DNA of 64,000 bases from contig JBBINS010000001.1 of NCBI GenBank assembly GCA_037443765.1, positions 1 through 64,000 on the forward strand, given 5' to 3'. The DNA comes from CAIKZZ01 sp037443765 (GTDB lineage: Bacteria; Pseudomonadota; Gammaproteobacteria; Steroidobacterales; Steroidobacteraceae). Both the position numbers and the translations under genes were made by a program. Positions 52,481 through 62,727 of the stretch are shown piece after piece (the first letter of the stretch is position 1; each line of letters begins with the position of its first letter). A model generated the notes under the pieces. That model had not been told where the DNA came from. It made no database searches and saw only the letters and a list, made by a program, of their open reading frames with translations.

Positions 52481-52816
52481 TCAGACACCGTTCGAGGCGA
52501 CCTGCGCCGCGCCAGTCGCGCGAACGTGCAGCGCCGTCAGCTTGCCGTTGTCGACGCTCGCCACCGCGTGGTCGAGGGCGGCCATCGCACACTTCTGGTC
52601 GACGACGTCCCGGAACGAGTCGAACTGGCAGACATCGTTCGCCGCGTGGCGCAGCCGCGCGTACAGATGCGCGACGCCGGCGTCGCTCGACAGGTTGAGG
52701 TCGTCGTAGCGGACGCGCGCGCTCGGCGCCTCGCCGGTGGTGGCGGCGACGGCGCCGCCGGCGATCGAGAGCGTCGCGACGGCGGCCGCGATCAGGGACA
52801 GGGTCTTCGCTTTCAT
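52481..52816 (-). CDS. UrcA-family secreted protein
   Basis: A 111-residue protein with a signal peptide (K-A-K-T-L-S-L-I-A-A-A-V-A-T-L-S-I-A-G-G-A) and the UrcA core: V-R-Y-D-D-L-N-L at residue 35, G-V-A-H-L-Y-A-R-L near 47, and two cysteines (D-V-C-Q near 61 and K-C-A near 76) that probably form a disulfide. The ATG at 52816 has GGAG seven bases upstream; the ATG at 52822 is too close to it. The family is common in Caulobacter, sphingomonads and related Proteobacteria; its role is unknown. Confidence 0.82.
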   Translation of the reverse strand: MKAKTLSLIAAAVATLSIAGGAVAATTGEAPSARVRYDDLNLSSDAGVAHLYARLRHAANDVCQFDSFRDVVDQKCAMAALDHAVASVDNGKLTALHVRATGAAQVASNGV

Positions 52817-52998
52817 GTTCATGCTCCGTGAGTGGCAGAAGGGATGCGGCGAGGGCACGTGGATAGGATGCGTCGGCCGCGGGCCCAGTTGCGGCGCCTC
52901 GTCGCGCGCGACCCTCGTCTGGTCGCGCCGCTCCGGCTACACTGCGGTGCGGGTGCCGACGGGCGGCCGCCCAGCGGCTCGCGGAGCAGACGACCGAC

Positions 52999-53892
52999 GT
53001 GAAGATCATTGCGGTCACGAACATCAAAGGCGGCGTCGGCAAGACCACGACCGCGGTGAACCTTGCATATCTGTCCGCGGCGGGCGGCGCCCGCACGCTG
53101 CTGTGGGATCTCGACGCGCAGGGCGCAGCGACGTACACGCTGCAGGTGGAGGCTGGCGAGAGGATTTCCGCGAAGAAGCTGGTCGCGGGTCGCCGCGAGT
53201 TGCCGGAGGCGATCGTCGCGTCCGCGTATGAGCGGCTGCACGTCCTGCCGGCCGACCTGTCGTACCGGAACTTCGACGTGCAGCTCGCGGCGCGCAAGCG
53301 ACCGACCGAGCGCCTGCTCAAGATGAGCCGGACGCTGCGGGACGACTACGACACGTTGTTCCTCGATTGCCCGCCGGGCATCTCGCTGCTGACGGAGAAC
53401 GTGCTCCGCGCGGCCGACGCCCTCGTCGTGCCGCTACTGCCGACGCCACTGTCGCTGCGCATGCTCGAACAGCTGCGTGACTTCGTCGCCGCCGAGGGTT
53501 GGAACGATCTGAGGCTGCTGCCGTTCTTCTCGATGGTCGACCGGCGCCGGTCGCTGCACCGCGACCTCATCGGGAGCACGCGCGCGGAATTCTCCGACGT
53601 GCTGGCCACCGAGGTCCCGTACTGGAGCGAGATCGAGCGGGTCAGCGTCCGGCGCGCGCCGATGGCCGTGATCGCGCCGCAGGGCGATGCGACCCGCGTG
53701 TACGCGACGCTGTGGGCGGAGATCGAGACGCGCCTCGGCAGCGCGCGTGAGTCCGGTGCGAACGACGCGCCGGCGGCGCGCGCCGTCCCGGACCCGGAGT
53801 GGCGCCTGCGTGCCGCGCCGCCAGCCACCGCCCCCGCGCCGGCTGCGCCGGACGATCCCGCACCGTCCGGCGCCGAGCGCAGCGTGCACTGA
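52999..53892 (+). CDS. Orphan ParA-family ATPase
   Basis: A 297-residue protein starting at a GTG. The deviant Walker A K-G-G-V-G-K-T-T is at residues 10-17, Walker B L-F-L-D-C-P-P-G near 118, and the A' box D-L-D-A-Q-G near 38. The last 45 residues are Ala/Pro-rich and low in order. No parB or partition-site repeats are nearby, so it is not an obvious chromosome partition gene. It may position a protein complex, as McdA or ParC-type ATPases do. It is convergent with the GH127 gene. Confidence 0.87.
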   Translation: MKIIAVTNIKGGVGKTTTAVNLAYLSAAGGARTLLWDLDAQGAATYTLQVEAGERISAKKLVAGRRELPEAIVASAYERLHVLPADLSYRNFDVQLAARKRPTERLLKMSRTLRDDYDTLFLDCPPGISLLTENVLRAADALVVPLLPTPLSLRMLEQLRDFVAAEGWNDLRLLPFFSMVDRRRSLHRDLIGSTRAEFSDVLATEVPYWSEIERVSVRRAPMAVIAPQGDATRVYATLWAEIETRLGSARESGANDAPAARAVPDPEWRLRAAPPATAPAPAAPDDPAPSGAERSVH

Positions 53893-53927
53893 AGGTCGAG
53901 CGCTCCGGTACCGGCGTCGACTCGGGT

Positions 53928-56342
53928 TCAGCTCGCACCATCCCGCACTTCCGGCGCGATCACGCGGAAGCCGAATACCGGTCCGGCCGCCGAGCCCGCC
54001 TCCGGCTCGATGCGGACGGCGACGCGCGTCTTTCCTGCGGTCAGCGTTTCGGGCACCGGATACTCGACGTCGAAGAAGCGCCCAGGCTGGTCGCTGCCGA
54101 GGCGCTGCGTCGCCAACGGCACGCCGTCGACCTGGATGACGAAGGACCTCGGCCGCTCCTCGCCCCAGTACGTCAGTAGCAGTGCAAGCGGGCCCGGGCG
54201 GACCGCGACCTCGAACGCGACGAATCCGCCGTTGCGTGCGTCGCGGCCGCGCCGGCCGCGATAGATCACCGGGTAAGAAATCGCTGAATCGAGCCGGTGC
54301 TCGCCCTCCGAGCGCTCGTCGCCGAGGCGTACGACGTCTACCGAGCGGGCGTCGAGCGCCGCGCGGACCTCCGACTCGAGCGCGGCGACGCGCTCGGCGT
54401 CCTGCCACTCGACCTCGCTGGCGCGGCGGAAGTAGACGGCGCTGCGCCGCCGGTGCTGGTCGAGGAACGGTACGAGGTCGACGTCGCGCGGCCGTGCCAG
54501 CGAGGCGCTCCGGTACCGGCTGCGCGCCGGATCCAGCGCCCGCACGTGCGCGAGCGGATCGCCGGCAACGAGCGTCGGCGCGCCCCCGTCGAACGGCGCG
54601 TCGGCGGGACCGAGGTCCGCGGCGAGCACCAGCGGTCCGCGCAGCAGCGCGACCGTGCGCGGGTCCTCAGGCGTCGCCTCGAGCCTCAGCCCGAGCGCGA
54701 GCTCGAGCGTCACGACGTCACCGGCGTGCCAGCGGCGCCGCACGACCAGGTATCCCGACTCGGCGTGCGCGTGCACCGGCCGGCCGTTCACGGCGACGCG
54801 CGCGTGCGGGCTCCAGCCGGGCTGTCGCCAGGCCACCGCCAGAGTCTGCGGCGCGGCGAGCGCCTCGAAGCGCAGCTGCACGGTGCCGTCGTGCGGATAA
54901 CTCGTCTCGAGCGCGAGCGTCGCGTCGCGCTCGCGCCAGCGCGCGGTCGACGGGATGAACAGGTTGACGAACAGCGTGTCGCCGGCGTGCCAGAAGATCG
55001 AGTCACCGTGCTTGGCGTGGCTCTCCATGCCTGTGCCGACGCAGCACCAGAACGAGTCGAAGGGCTCGGAGTACTCGCGCGCGGCGCCGGACATCAGCGG
55101 CATCATGTAGGTGAAGGCGCCGGTCGCAGGATCCTGCTGGGCGAGCACGTGGTTCAGGTGAGCCCGCTCGTAGTAGTCGAAAAGCGCGCCGTCCGGCGCA
55201 GCCGCGTAAAGCTGCCGCGTCAGCTTCAGCATGTTGTACGTGTTGCAGCCCTCGCAGGTCTGCTCGGTCAGGTAGCGCGAGGTCGAGCCGCCGGCCTGGA
55301 AGTACTCGCGGTCGGAGTTGCCGCCGATCACGTAGCTGTGGTCGCGCGTGACCGCTTCCCAGAAGAACCGTGCCGCGGTCCCGTAGGCCGCCTGGCCGGT
55401 GAGCTCGTGAAGCCGCGCGAGTCCGATCAGCTTCGGAATCTGTGTGTTGGCATGCAGGCCCGCGAGCTCGTCGCGCCGCTCCGTCAGTGGCTCGAGGACG
55501 CGGCGGTGGTAGAAGCGTTCGGCGAGCGCCAGCCAGCGCGACTCGCCGGTCCGCGCGTAGAGGTCCGCGAAGCTCTCGTTGATCCCGCCGTGCTCGCAGG
55601 CGAGCAGCCGCTGCACCTGGTCCGCGTCGAGCGGCGCGAGCACCTGCTCGACGTACGCCCCGAGCGCCCGCGCGATCTCGACCGCCGCGGCGGCCCCGCA
55701 CAGGCGGTCCGCATCGCGCAGCCCCGCCAGCAGCTTGTGGAAGTTGTAGAACGGGACCCAGCAGCCGTTGAGGTCGAACGGCGCGCTGCGGATCTCGCCG
55801 CGCCGAATCTCCGCGAAGATCTCCTTGCCGTCGGCGATCGTCCCGTCGGCCCGCTTGCGGGTGAAGCCGGCGACGTAGCCGTCGCCGTGCGCGCGCTGGC
55901 ACTCGGCGAGTTCTTCGACGACGTAGCCGGTGCGGCGCGCGGGTTCCGGGTCGCCGGTCTGCGCATGCAGCAGCGAGAGCGCGCTCAGCCAGTGGCCGAG
56001 CGTGTGCCCGGCGATGGTCTCCGCTTCCCAGCCGCCGTACGCGGGCGCCTTCGGCGGCAGCCCGGCGCTCGCGCGGAAGTTGTGCAGCAACCGGTCCGCG
56101 TCGAGGCTGAGCACGTATCGGCCGTTGGCTTCGAGGGCTTCGCGATAGCGCGACGGACCGAGACGCACGTCGGCCAGCGGAAACGGCGCCGCCCGCGACG
56201 GCAGGAGTCCCGGTACCGCGGACCACGCACCGGACGCGCGGGGCAGGAGGCCGGTCAGCGCGCCCGCGGCCGCGCCGGCCAGCAGGTCGCGCCGTCCGAG
56301 CAGCGGTGCGATGGCCGGTGTCGGGCCTGGTCGCGACGTCAT
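53928..56342 (-). CDS. GH127-family (DUF1680) glycosidase, beta-L-arabinofuranosidase-like
   Basis: An 804-residue protein with a twin-arginine-like leader (G-R-R-D-L-L-A-G-A-A-A-G). The catalytic (alpha/alpha)6 barrel carries the zinc-binding cysteines of the family: T-C-E-G-C-N near residue 361 and F-W-C-C-V-G-T-G near 430, with a nearby Glu. GH127 enzymes use a zinc-held cysteine nucleophile to cleave beta-L-arabinofuranosides. The C-terminal 230 residues are beta-rich. It is transcribed with the GH3 gene upstream (24 bp gap), suggesting joint degradation of plant polysaccharide side chains. Confidence 0.87.
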   Translation of the reverse strand: MTSRPGPTPAIAPLLGRRDLLAGAAAGALTGLLPRASGAWSAVPGLLPSRAAPFPLADVRLGPSRYREALEANGRYVLSLDADRLLHNFRASAGLPPKAPAYGGWEAETIAGHTLGHWLSALSLLHAQTGDPEPARRTGYVVEELAECQRAHGDGYVAGFTRKRADGTIADGKEIFAEIRRGEIRSAPFDLNGCWVPFYNFHKLLAGLRDADRLCGAAAAVEIARALGAYVEQVLAPLDADQVQRLLACEHGGINESFADLYARTGESRWLALAERFYHRRVLEPLTERRDELAGLHANTQIPKLIGLARLHELTGQAAYGTAARFFWEAVTRDHSYVIGGNSDREYFQAGGSTSRYLTEQTCEGCNTYNMLKLTRQLYAAAPDGALFDYYERAHLNHVLAQQDPATGAFTYMMPLMSGAAREYSEPFDSFWCCVGTGMESHAKHGDSIFWHAGDTLFVNLFIPSTARWRERDATLALETSYPHDGTVQLRFEALAAPQTLAVAWRQPGWSPHARVAVNGRPVHAHAESGYLVVRRRWHAGDVVTLELALGLRLEATPEDPRTVALLRGPLVLAADLGPADAPFDGGAPTLVAGDPLAHVRALDPARSRYRSASLARPRDVDLVPFLDQHRRRSAVYFRRASEVEWQDAERVAALESEVRAALDARSVDVVRLGDERSEGEHRLDSAISYPVIYRGRRGRDARNGGFVAFEVAVRPGPLALLLTYWGEERPRSFVIQVDGVPLATQRLGSDQPGRFFDVEYPVPETLTAGKTRVAVRIEPEAGSAAGPVFGFRVIAPEVRDGAS

Positions 56343-56366
56343 GCGCTTCCCCTGGTGACGCGGCCG

Positions 56367-58400
<2,034 letters not shown>

Positions 58401-58561
58401 CGTCGGTCTCGGTCCCGGAGCGGGGCTCCTTGATCTCACAGTTCATGGATGGGGCGCAACGATCCGGACCCCGGTGCCACCGATCCGTTGCGCCGGCCGG
58501 CTCATTACCTCCAGACTCCTCGCACCGCCGGCCGGCCACGTGCGCCGACGCAGGAGACCCG

Positions 58562-60463
58562 ATGTCTGGACGCCATGCCCTCGTCGCCATTGCCGCCCTC
58601 GCGACGGCGACCGTCGCCGCAACCGCAACCGCGGCCGCGCCGGACCGGGACTGGCCGTTCTACGGTGGCGACCCGGGCGGGACGAAGTACTCGCCGCTCG
58701 CCGACGTCAATACCGGCAACGTCGCGGGCCTCCGGCTCGCGTGGCAGTGGCAGACCGGGGAGCAACCGCTCCCGGCCTACGGCACCGCGCCCGGCATGTT
58801 CGAGGCGACGCCGGTCGTGGCGGAAGGGGTCATGTACCTGTCCACGCCCTACAACCGCGTCGTCGCGCTCGACGCCGCCTCGGGACGCGAGCTGTGGGCC
58901 TACGACCCGGAGGCCTATCGCGACGGCCAGGTGCCGAACGGCACCGGCTTCGTCCACCGCGGTGTCGCGTTGTGGCGCGACGCGAGAAGCGGGGCTCTCA
59001 GGGTCCTGATGAATTCGCGCTACCGCCTGATCGAGCTCGATGCCCGAAGCGGCCGGCCGGTGCCGGGCTTCGGTGACGGCGGGGTCGTGAACCTGCTCGA
59101 CGGGCTGCAATGGCCAGTCAATCCCAGGCACTACACCAACACATCGCCGCCGCTCGTCTACCGCGACCTCGTCATCGTCGGCAATGGCGTTGCCGACAAG
59201 CTGATCTACCGGCGCGACCCGCCGGGCGACGTGCGCGCCTACGACGCGCGCAGCGGGCGGCTCGTATGGAGCTTCCACACCGTGCCGCGCGACGGTGAGC
59301 CGGGCGCCGAAACCTGGGGCGGCGGGTCGAACCACACGACCGGGCACACCAACGTCTGGGCGCCGATGACCGTCGACCCGAAGCGCGGGCTGCTCTACCT
59401 GCCGGTCAGCACGCCGAGTAACGACTACTTCGGCGGCAACCGGCCCGGCGCGAACGTGTTTGCCGACTCGCTCGTCTGCCTCGACGCGAACACCGGCGTC
59501 CGCCGCTGGCACTACCAGCTGGTGCACCACGGGCTCTGGGACTACGACATGCCGGCGCCGCCGTCGCTGGTGAGCTTCCGGCTGCGCGGCCGGACGGTCG
59601 ATGCGGTCGTGCAGCTCACCAAGCAGGGATACGTCTTCGTATTCGACCGCGTTACCGGCAAGCCGCTCTATCCGATCGAGGAGCGCGCCGTGCCCGCGAG
59701 CGACGTGCCGGGCGAGCAGGCCTGGCCCACGCAGCCCGTCTCGACCGGCCTGCCGGCACTCGGGCCGCAGGGGGTATCGCTCGACGACGCGACCGACCTG
59801 ACGCCCGCGCTTCACGACGAGGCCGTCGCGGTGCTGAAGCGCCTGCGGCTCGGTCCGCTGTTCACGCCGCCGAGCATCCAGGGGACGCTGATGCGTCCGG
59901 GCGTGCTGGGCGGCGCCGACTGGGGCGGCGGTGCCTTCGATCCGGAGACCGGCGTGCTCTACGTCAAGGTCAACGACGATCCGACGCTGATCTATCCGGA
60001 CCTGACGGACGAGAATGGCAGCGCACCCGAGGTCGGGCCGAACGATTCGGGCGACGTGTCGCTGTTCCTGCGCCACCGCATCCCGGTCCTGAAGCCGCCG
60101 TACGCGTACCTCGACGCGCTCGATCTGGGCGCCGGCCGGATGCGCTGGCAGGTGCCGTTCGGCGACAACGAGGCGCTGCGGCACCACGCGGCGCTCAAGG
60201 ACGCTCGGTTGCCGGCGCGCTTCGGCGCGGTGGGCACCGCTGGCGTCATCGTCACGCGCGGCGGGCTCCTGTTCGCCGGTGGCGGCGACGAGGCGTTCCA
60301 TGCGCTCGACAAGCGGACCGGCGAGGACCTGTGGAGCTACGCGACCGGGGGCCTCCGGACCACCGGCACTCCGATGACGTACCGGGTCGGTGGGCGTCAG
60401 TACGTCGTCATCGCCGTCGGCGGCCCGGGCAGCGGCGCGACGCTGCTCGCCTTCGCGCTCTGA
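58562..60463 (+). CDS. Periplasmic PQQ-dependent dehydrogenase
   Basis: A 633-residue protein with a signal peptide and an eight-bladed propeller of the quinoprotein type: P-F-Y-G-G-D-P-G-G-T-K-Y-S near residue 35, E-A-T-P-V near 81, tryptophan-docking repeats such as G-R-E-L-W-A-Y-D and H-H-G-L-W-D-Y-D near 325. No membrane-anchor helices are present, unlike glucose dehydrogenase Gcd, and no cytochrome domain is fused. It oxidises a sugar or alcohol in the periplasm and probably passes electrons to the small cytochrome c encoded next. It is divergent from the GH3 gene, so the substrate may be a released sugar. Confidence 0.9.
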   Translation: MSGRHALVAIAALATATVAATATAAAPDRDWPFYGGDPGGTKYSPLADVNTGNVAGLRLAWQWQTGEQPLPAYGTAPGMFEATPVVAEGVMYLSTPYNRVVALDAASGRELWAYDPEAYRDGQVPNGTGFVHRGVALWRDARSGALRVLMNSRYRLIELDARSGRPVPGFGDGGVVNLLDGLQWPVNPRHYTNTSPPLVYRDLVIVGNGVADKLIYRRDPPGDVRAYDARSGRLVWSFHTVPRDGEPGAETWGGGSNHTTGHTNVWAPMTVDPKRGLLYLPVSTPSNDYFGGNRPGANVFADSLVCLDANTGVRRWHYQLVHHGLWDYDMPAPPSLVSFRLRGRTVDAVVQLTKQGYVFVFDRVTGKPLYPIEERAVPASDVPGEQAWPTQPVSTGLPALGPQGVSLDDATDLTPALHDEAVAVLKRLRLGPLFTPPSIQGTLMRPGVLGGADWGGGAFDPETGVLYVKVNDDPTLIYPDLTDENGSAPEVGPNDSGDVSLFLRHRIPVLKPPYAYLDALDLGAGRMRWQVPFGDNEALRHHAALKDARLPARFGAVGTAGVIVTRGGLLFAGGGDEAFHALDKRTGEDLWSYATGGLRTTGTPMTYRVGGRQYVVIAVGGPGSGATLLAFAL

Positions 60464-60470
60464 GCGACGC

Positions 60471-60767
60471 ATGCGCGGATCGCGTCGTGTCCGCGGCGGA
60501 TGGCTGTTGGCGCTCGCCGCGCTCGGGCCGCTCGCGGCCCAAGGCCAGCTGCCGCCGGCGCTGCCCGACGGCGCCGGACGCGAGATCGTCGAGCGCACCT
60601 GCAGCCAGTGCCACTCGCTCGAGACCGTGCTGCGATCGCGCCTCGGCCGCAGGCAGTGGGAGGCGCGGATCGACGAGATGATCGCCAAAGGCGCGAAGCT
60701 CTCCGACGAGGACATCGACGTCGTCGCCGACTACCTCGCCAGCCACTTCGGTCCTGCGCCGCCGTAG
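60471..60767 (+). CDS. Small periplasmic cytochrome c
   Basis: A 98-residue protein with a signal peptide (about residues 1-25) and the haem motif C-S-Q-C-H at 44-48. The short C-terminal part (D-E-D-I-D-V-V-A-D-Y-L) is the usual final helix. It starts 7 bp after the PQQ dehydrogenase stop and is the likely electron acceptor. A Met axial ligand is seen (R-I-D-E-M-I-A-K). Confidence 0.87.
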   Translation: MRGSRRVRGGWLLALAALGPLAAQGQLPPALPDGAGREIVERTCSQCHSLETVLRSRLGRRQWEARIDEMIAKGAKLSDEDIDVVADYLASHFGPAPP

Positions 60768-60889
60768 CGGAGCGGCCGGCTCCCTGGCCCGCGCCACGCC
60801 GGGTCGCAACGGGCTGCGGCGATCGTGCAGAATCGCCACCGACGACCTTGATCCGTCACCTCGTCCACGCTGCCAGGGAGGATCCACGC

Positions 60890-61567
60890 ATGCACCGACG
60901 ACTGCGCTTCCGTTGTGCGACGCCGAGGACGCTCACCGTGGGCGCCCGCCGCGGGGCGCTCGCCCGGGGCTCGACGGCGATCATGACGCTCGTCCTCGCG
61001 TCATTGCCCGCGGCGCGCGCCGCGGCCGCCACGCCCGCACCCATTCCCATCGACGACAAGTCCTTCGGTTGCATCAGCCTGCTGAAGCCCGTGCGCGGGT
61101 TCTTCGTCGGCAATCTGCTCGGCGGTGTCGCGGCGACGCTCAAGGTCGCGCAATCGCCGACCGGCGGCGTCTACCCGCCCGGCTCGGTCGTGCAGCTCGT
61201 TCCGACCGAGGTGATGGTCAAGCAGCGGCCGGGGTTCAACGCCGCGACGCGGGACTGGGAGTTCTTCGAGCTCGACGTGTCCAAGCAGAGCAGCACGATC
61301 CGCAAGCGCGGCTTGGTCGAGGTCGTCAACCGGTTCGGCGGCAACTGCTTCGCGTGCCACGTCAAGGCTCGGCCCGAGTGGGACTTCGTCTGCGAGACCG
61401 GCCACGGCTGCGACCCGATCCCCCTGACCCCCGCGATGATCGGCGCGCTGCAGCGCACCGATCCGCGCTGCAAGGGCGCCGATCAGGTGAGCGAGGCGGA
61501 CGCCGCGGCGCTCAAGCAGCTCGGCGAGATCATGCAGAAGAAGCCCGCGGCTCCCGGCACCGGCTGA
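60890..61567 (+). CDS. Secreted CxxCH protein, possibly cytochrome P460-like
   Basis: A 225-residue protein with an N-terminal hydrophobic export segment (about residues 28-47) and one haem-type motif C-F-A-C-H at 153-157, preceded by R-F-G-G-N. Upstream is W-E-F-F-E-L-D-V near 123. The layout of an aromatic strand followed by a single CxxCH recalls the cytochrome P460 family, but the match is by eye. Further cysteines follow (C168, C174, C194). It has a strong AGGGAGG ribosome-binding site and lies about 120 bp after the small cytochrome gene. Confidence 0.7.
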   Translation: MHRRLRFRCATPRTLTVGARRGALARGSTAIMTLVLASLPAARAAAATPAPIPIDDKSFGCISLLKPVRGFFVGNLLGGVAATLKVAQSPTGGVYPPGSVVQLVPTEVMVKQRPGFNAATRDWEFFELDVSKQSSTIRKRGLVEVVNRFGGNCFACHVKARPEWDFVCETGHGCDPIPLTPAMIGALQRTDPRCKGADQVSEADAAALKQLGEIMQKKPAAPGTG

Positions 61568-61615
61568 GGCCCCGGCGGCGGCTGCCGCGCCGCGGTGTTC
61601 GCCCGAGGCGAGCGG

Positions 61616-62605
61616 CTAGGGCTTGCCGGCGAGGAACCGGTTGACCACGGCGGCGACCGCGGCGGGGTCTTCCCAAAACGGGTTGTGGCCAAGCTGCGGG
61701 AAGAGCTTGACCTCGGCCTCCGGCAGCGACGTGCGCAGCGAGCATCGGTCCTGTGCGCCGAAGATCGGGTCCTTCTCGCCCCAGATGAGCAGCGTCGGCG
61801 CCTTCAGGCGCGGCAGCGTCGCCTGCAGGGCGGGTCCGGCCATGCCCTGGTCGAGCACCGCGAGCCACACGCGCAGCGGGATCGCCGCCGCGTCGACCCG
61901 TTGTCGGTGCAGGAACTCGTCGTCCACCGGCGTCGGCGAGCTCCACCACTCGACCATGAACTTGGAGTCGGGATCGATCGGCTCCTTGAGCTTCAGGATC
62001 TCGCCGCGGTAGTCCATCGCCTTGGCCGCCGGCTCGCCCGCCGGCTCGCCCGCCGGCGCCGCGCAGCTCGCGAGCGGACCGCCGGAGGAGGAGATGAGCA
62101 CGACCCGCCGCGTGCGCTCGGGCCAGTACTCGGCGAAGGTCTGCGCGATGTAGCTGCCGAGCGAATGGCCGACGATGTCCGCGCGCTCGACGTGGAGCGC
62201 GTCGAGCAGCAGCCGCACGTCGTACGCAAAGTCGAGGCGACCGTAGCAGCACTCCGGCTTGCTGGTGCCCCCGTGGCCGCGGATGTCGACCAGGATGAGC
62301 CGCAGCGACCTGTCGAGTTCCGGAACCAGCGGCACCCAGTCGCGGGCCGTGTCGGTGAAGCCGTGGATCAGGACGACCGGCTGGCCGTGCGGGTCGCCGG
62401 CCTCGATGTACGCCATGGTCATCCCGTTCGGCAGCGCGACCGTCTTGCGGGAGTGGTCGAACGCGTCGAGGTTCAGCTTGAGCGGCGTTGCCGCTGCGGC
62501 CGCCGCCTCGCCCGGGGCGCCGAGCAGTGCGGCAACGACGAGCGCCGTCGCGCAGGCGGCGCGGCGCAGGACGAACGGTTGCATCGGACTCGTCGAATCA
62601 GGCAT
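61616..62605 (-). CDS. Secreted alpha/beta hydrolase
   Basis: A 329-residue hydrolase with a signal peptide (L-R-R-A-A-C-A-T-A-L-V-V-A-A-L-L-G). Oxyanion motif L-I-H-G-F-T near residue 79, nucleophile Ser in G-H-S-L-G-S near 146, Asp in G-E-K-D-P-I near 274 and His in L-G-H-N-P-F near 303. A short A-G-E-P repeat sits in the cap region near 180. It resembles epoxide hydrolase or haloperoxidase-type members; the substrate is unknown. An internal Met (residue 8) is an alternative start. Confidence 0.87.
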   Translation of the reverse strand: MPDSTSPMQPFVLRRAACATALVVAALLGAPGEAAAAAATPLKLNLDAFDHSRKTVALPNGMTMAYIEAGDPHGQPVVLIHGFTDTARDWVPLVPELDRSLRLILVDIRGHGGTSKPECCYGRLDFAYDVRLLLDALHVERADIVGHSLGSYIAQTFAEYWPERTRRVVLISSSGGPLASCAAPAGEPAGEPAAKAMDYRGEILKLKEPIDPDSKFMVEWWSSPTPVDDEFLHRQRVDAAAIPLRVWLAVLDQGMAGPALQATLPRLKAPTLLIWGEKDPIFGAQDRCSLRTSLPEAEVKLFPQLGHNPFWEDPAAVAAVVNRFLAGKP

Positions 62606-62727
62606 GTGTGCTCCACTCGGTATCCGGTCGCGGAACGACCCGGCGCCCGCGTGCGTCTCGGCCGCGATGCGGGCGAGCGCGGGATAGTACCTGCTTCTGC
62701 GGCCGCCGCCGCGTCCGCTGGCCGGGC

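Noticed and set aside
53893..53927. Terminator between the convergent ParA and GH127 genes
   Set aside because: The gap is 35 bp and shows no stable stem.
62020..62062. Three tandem copies of a GCCGGCTCGCC unit
   Set aside because: It is inside the secreted hydrolase gene and simply encodes A-G-E-P repeats; too short for a regulatory or CRISPR-like array.
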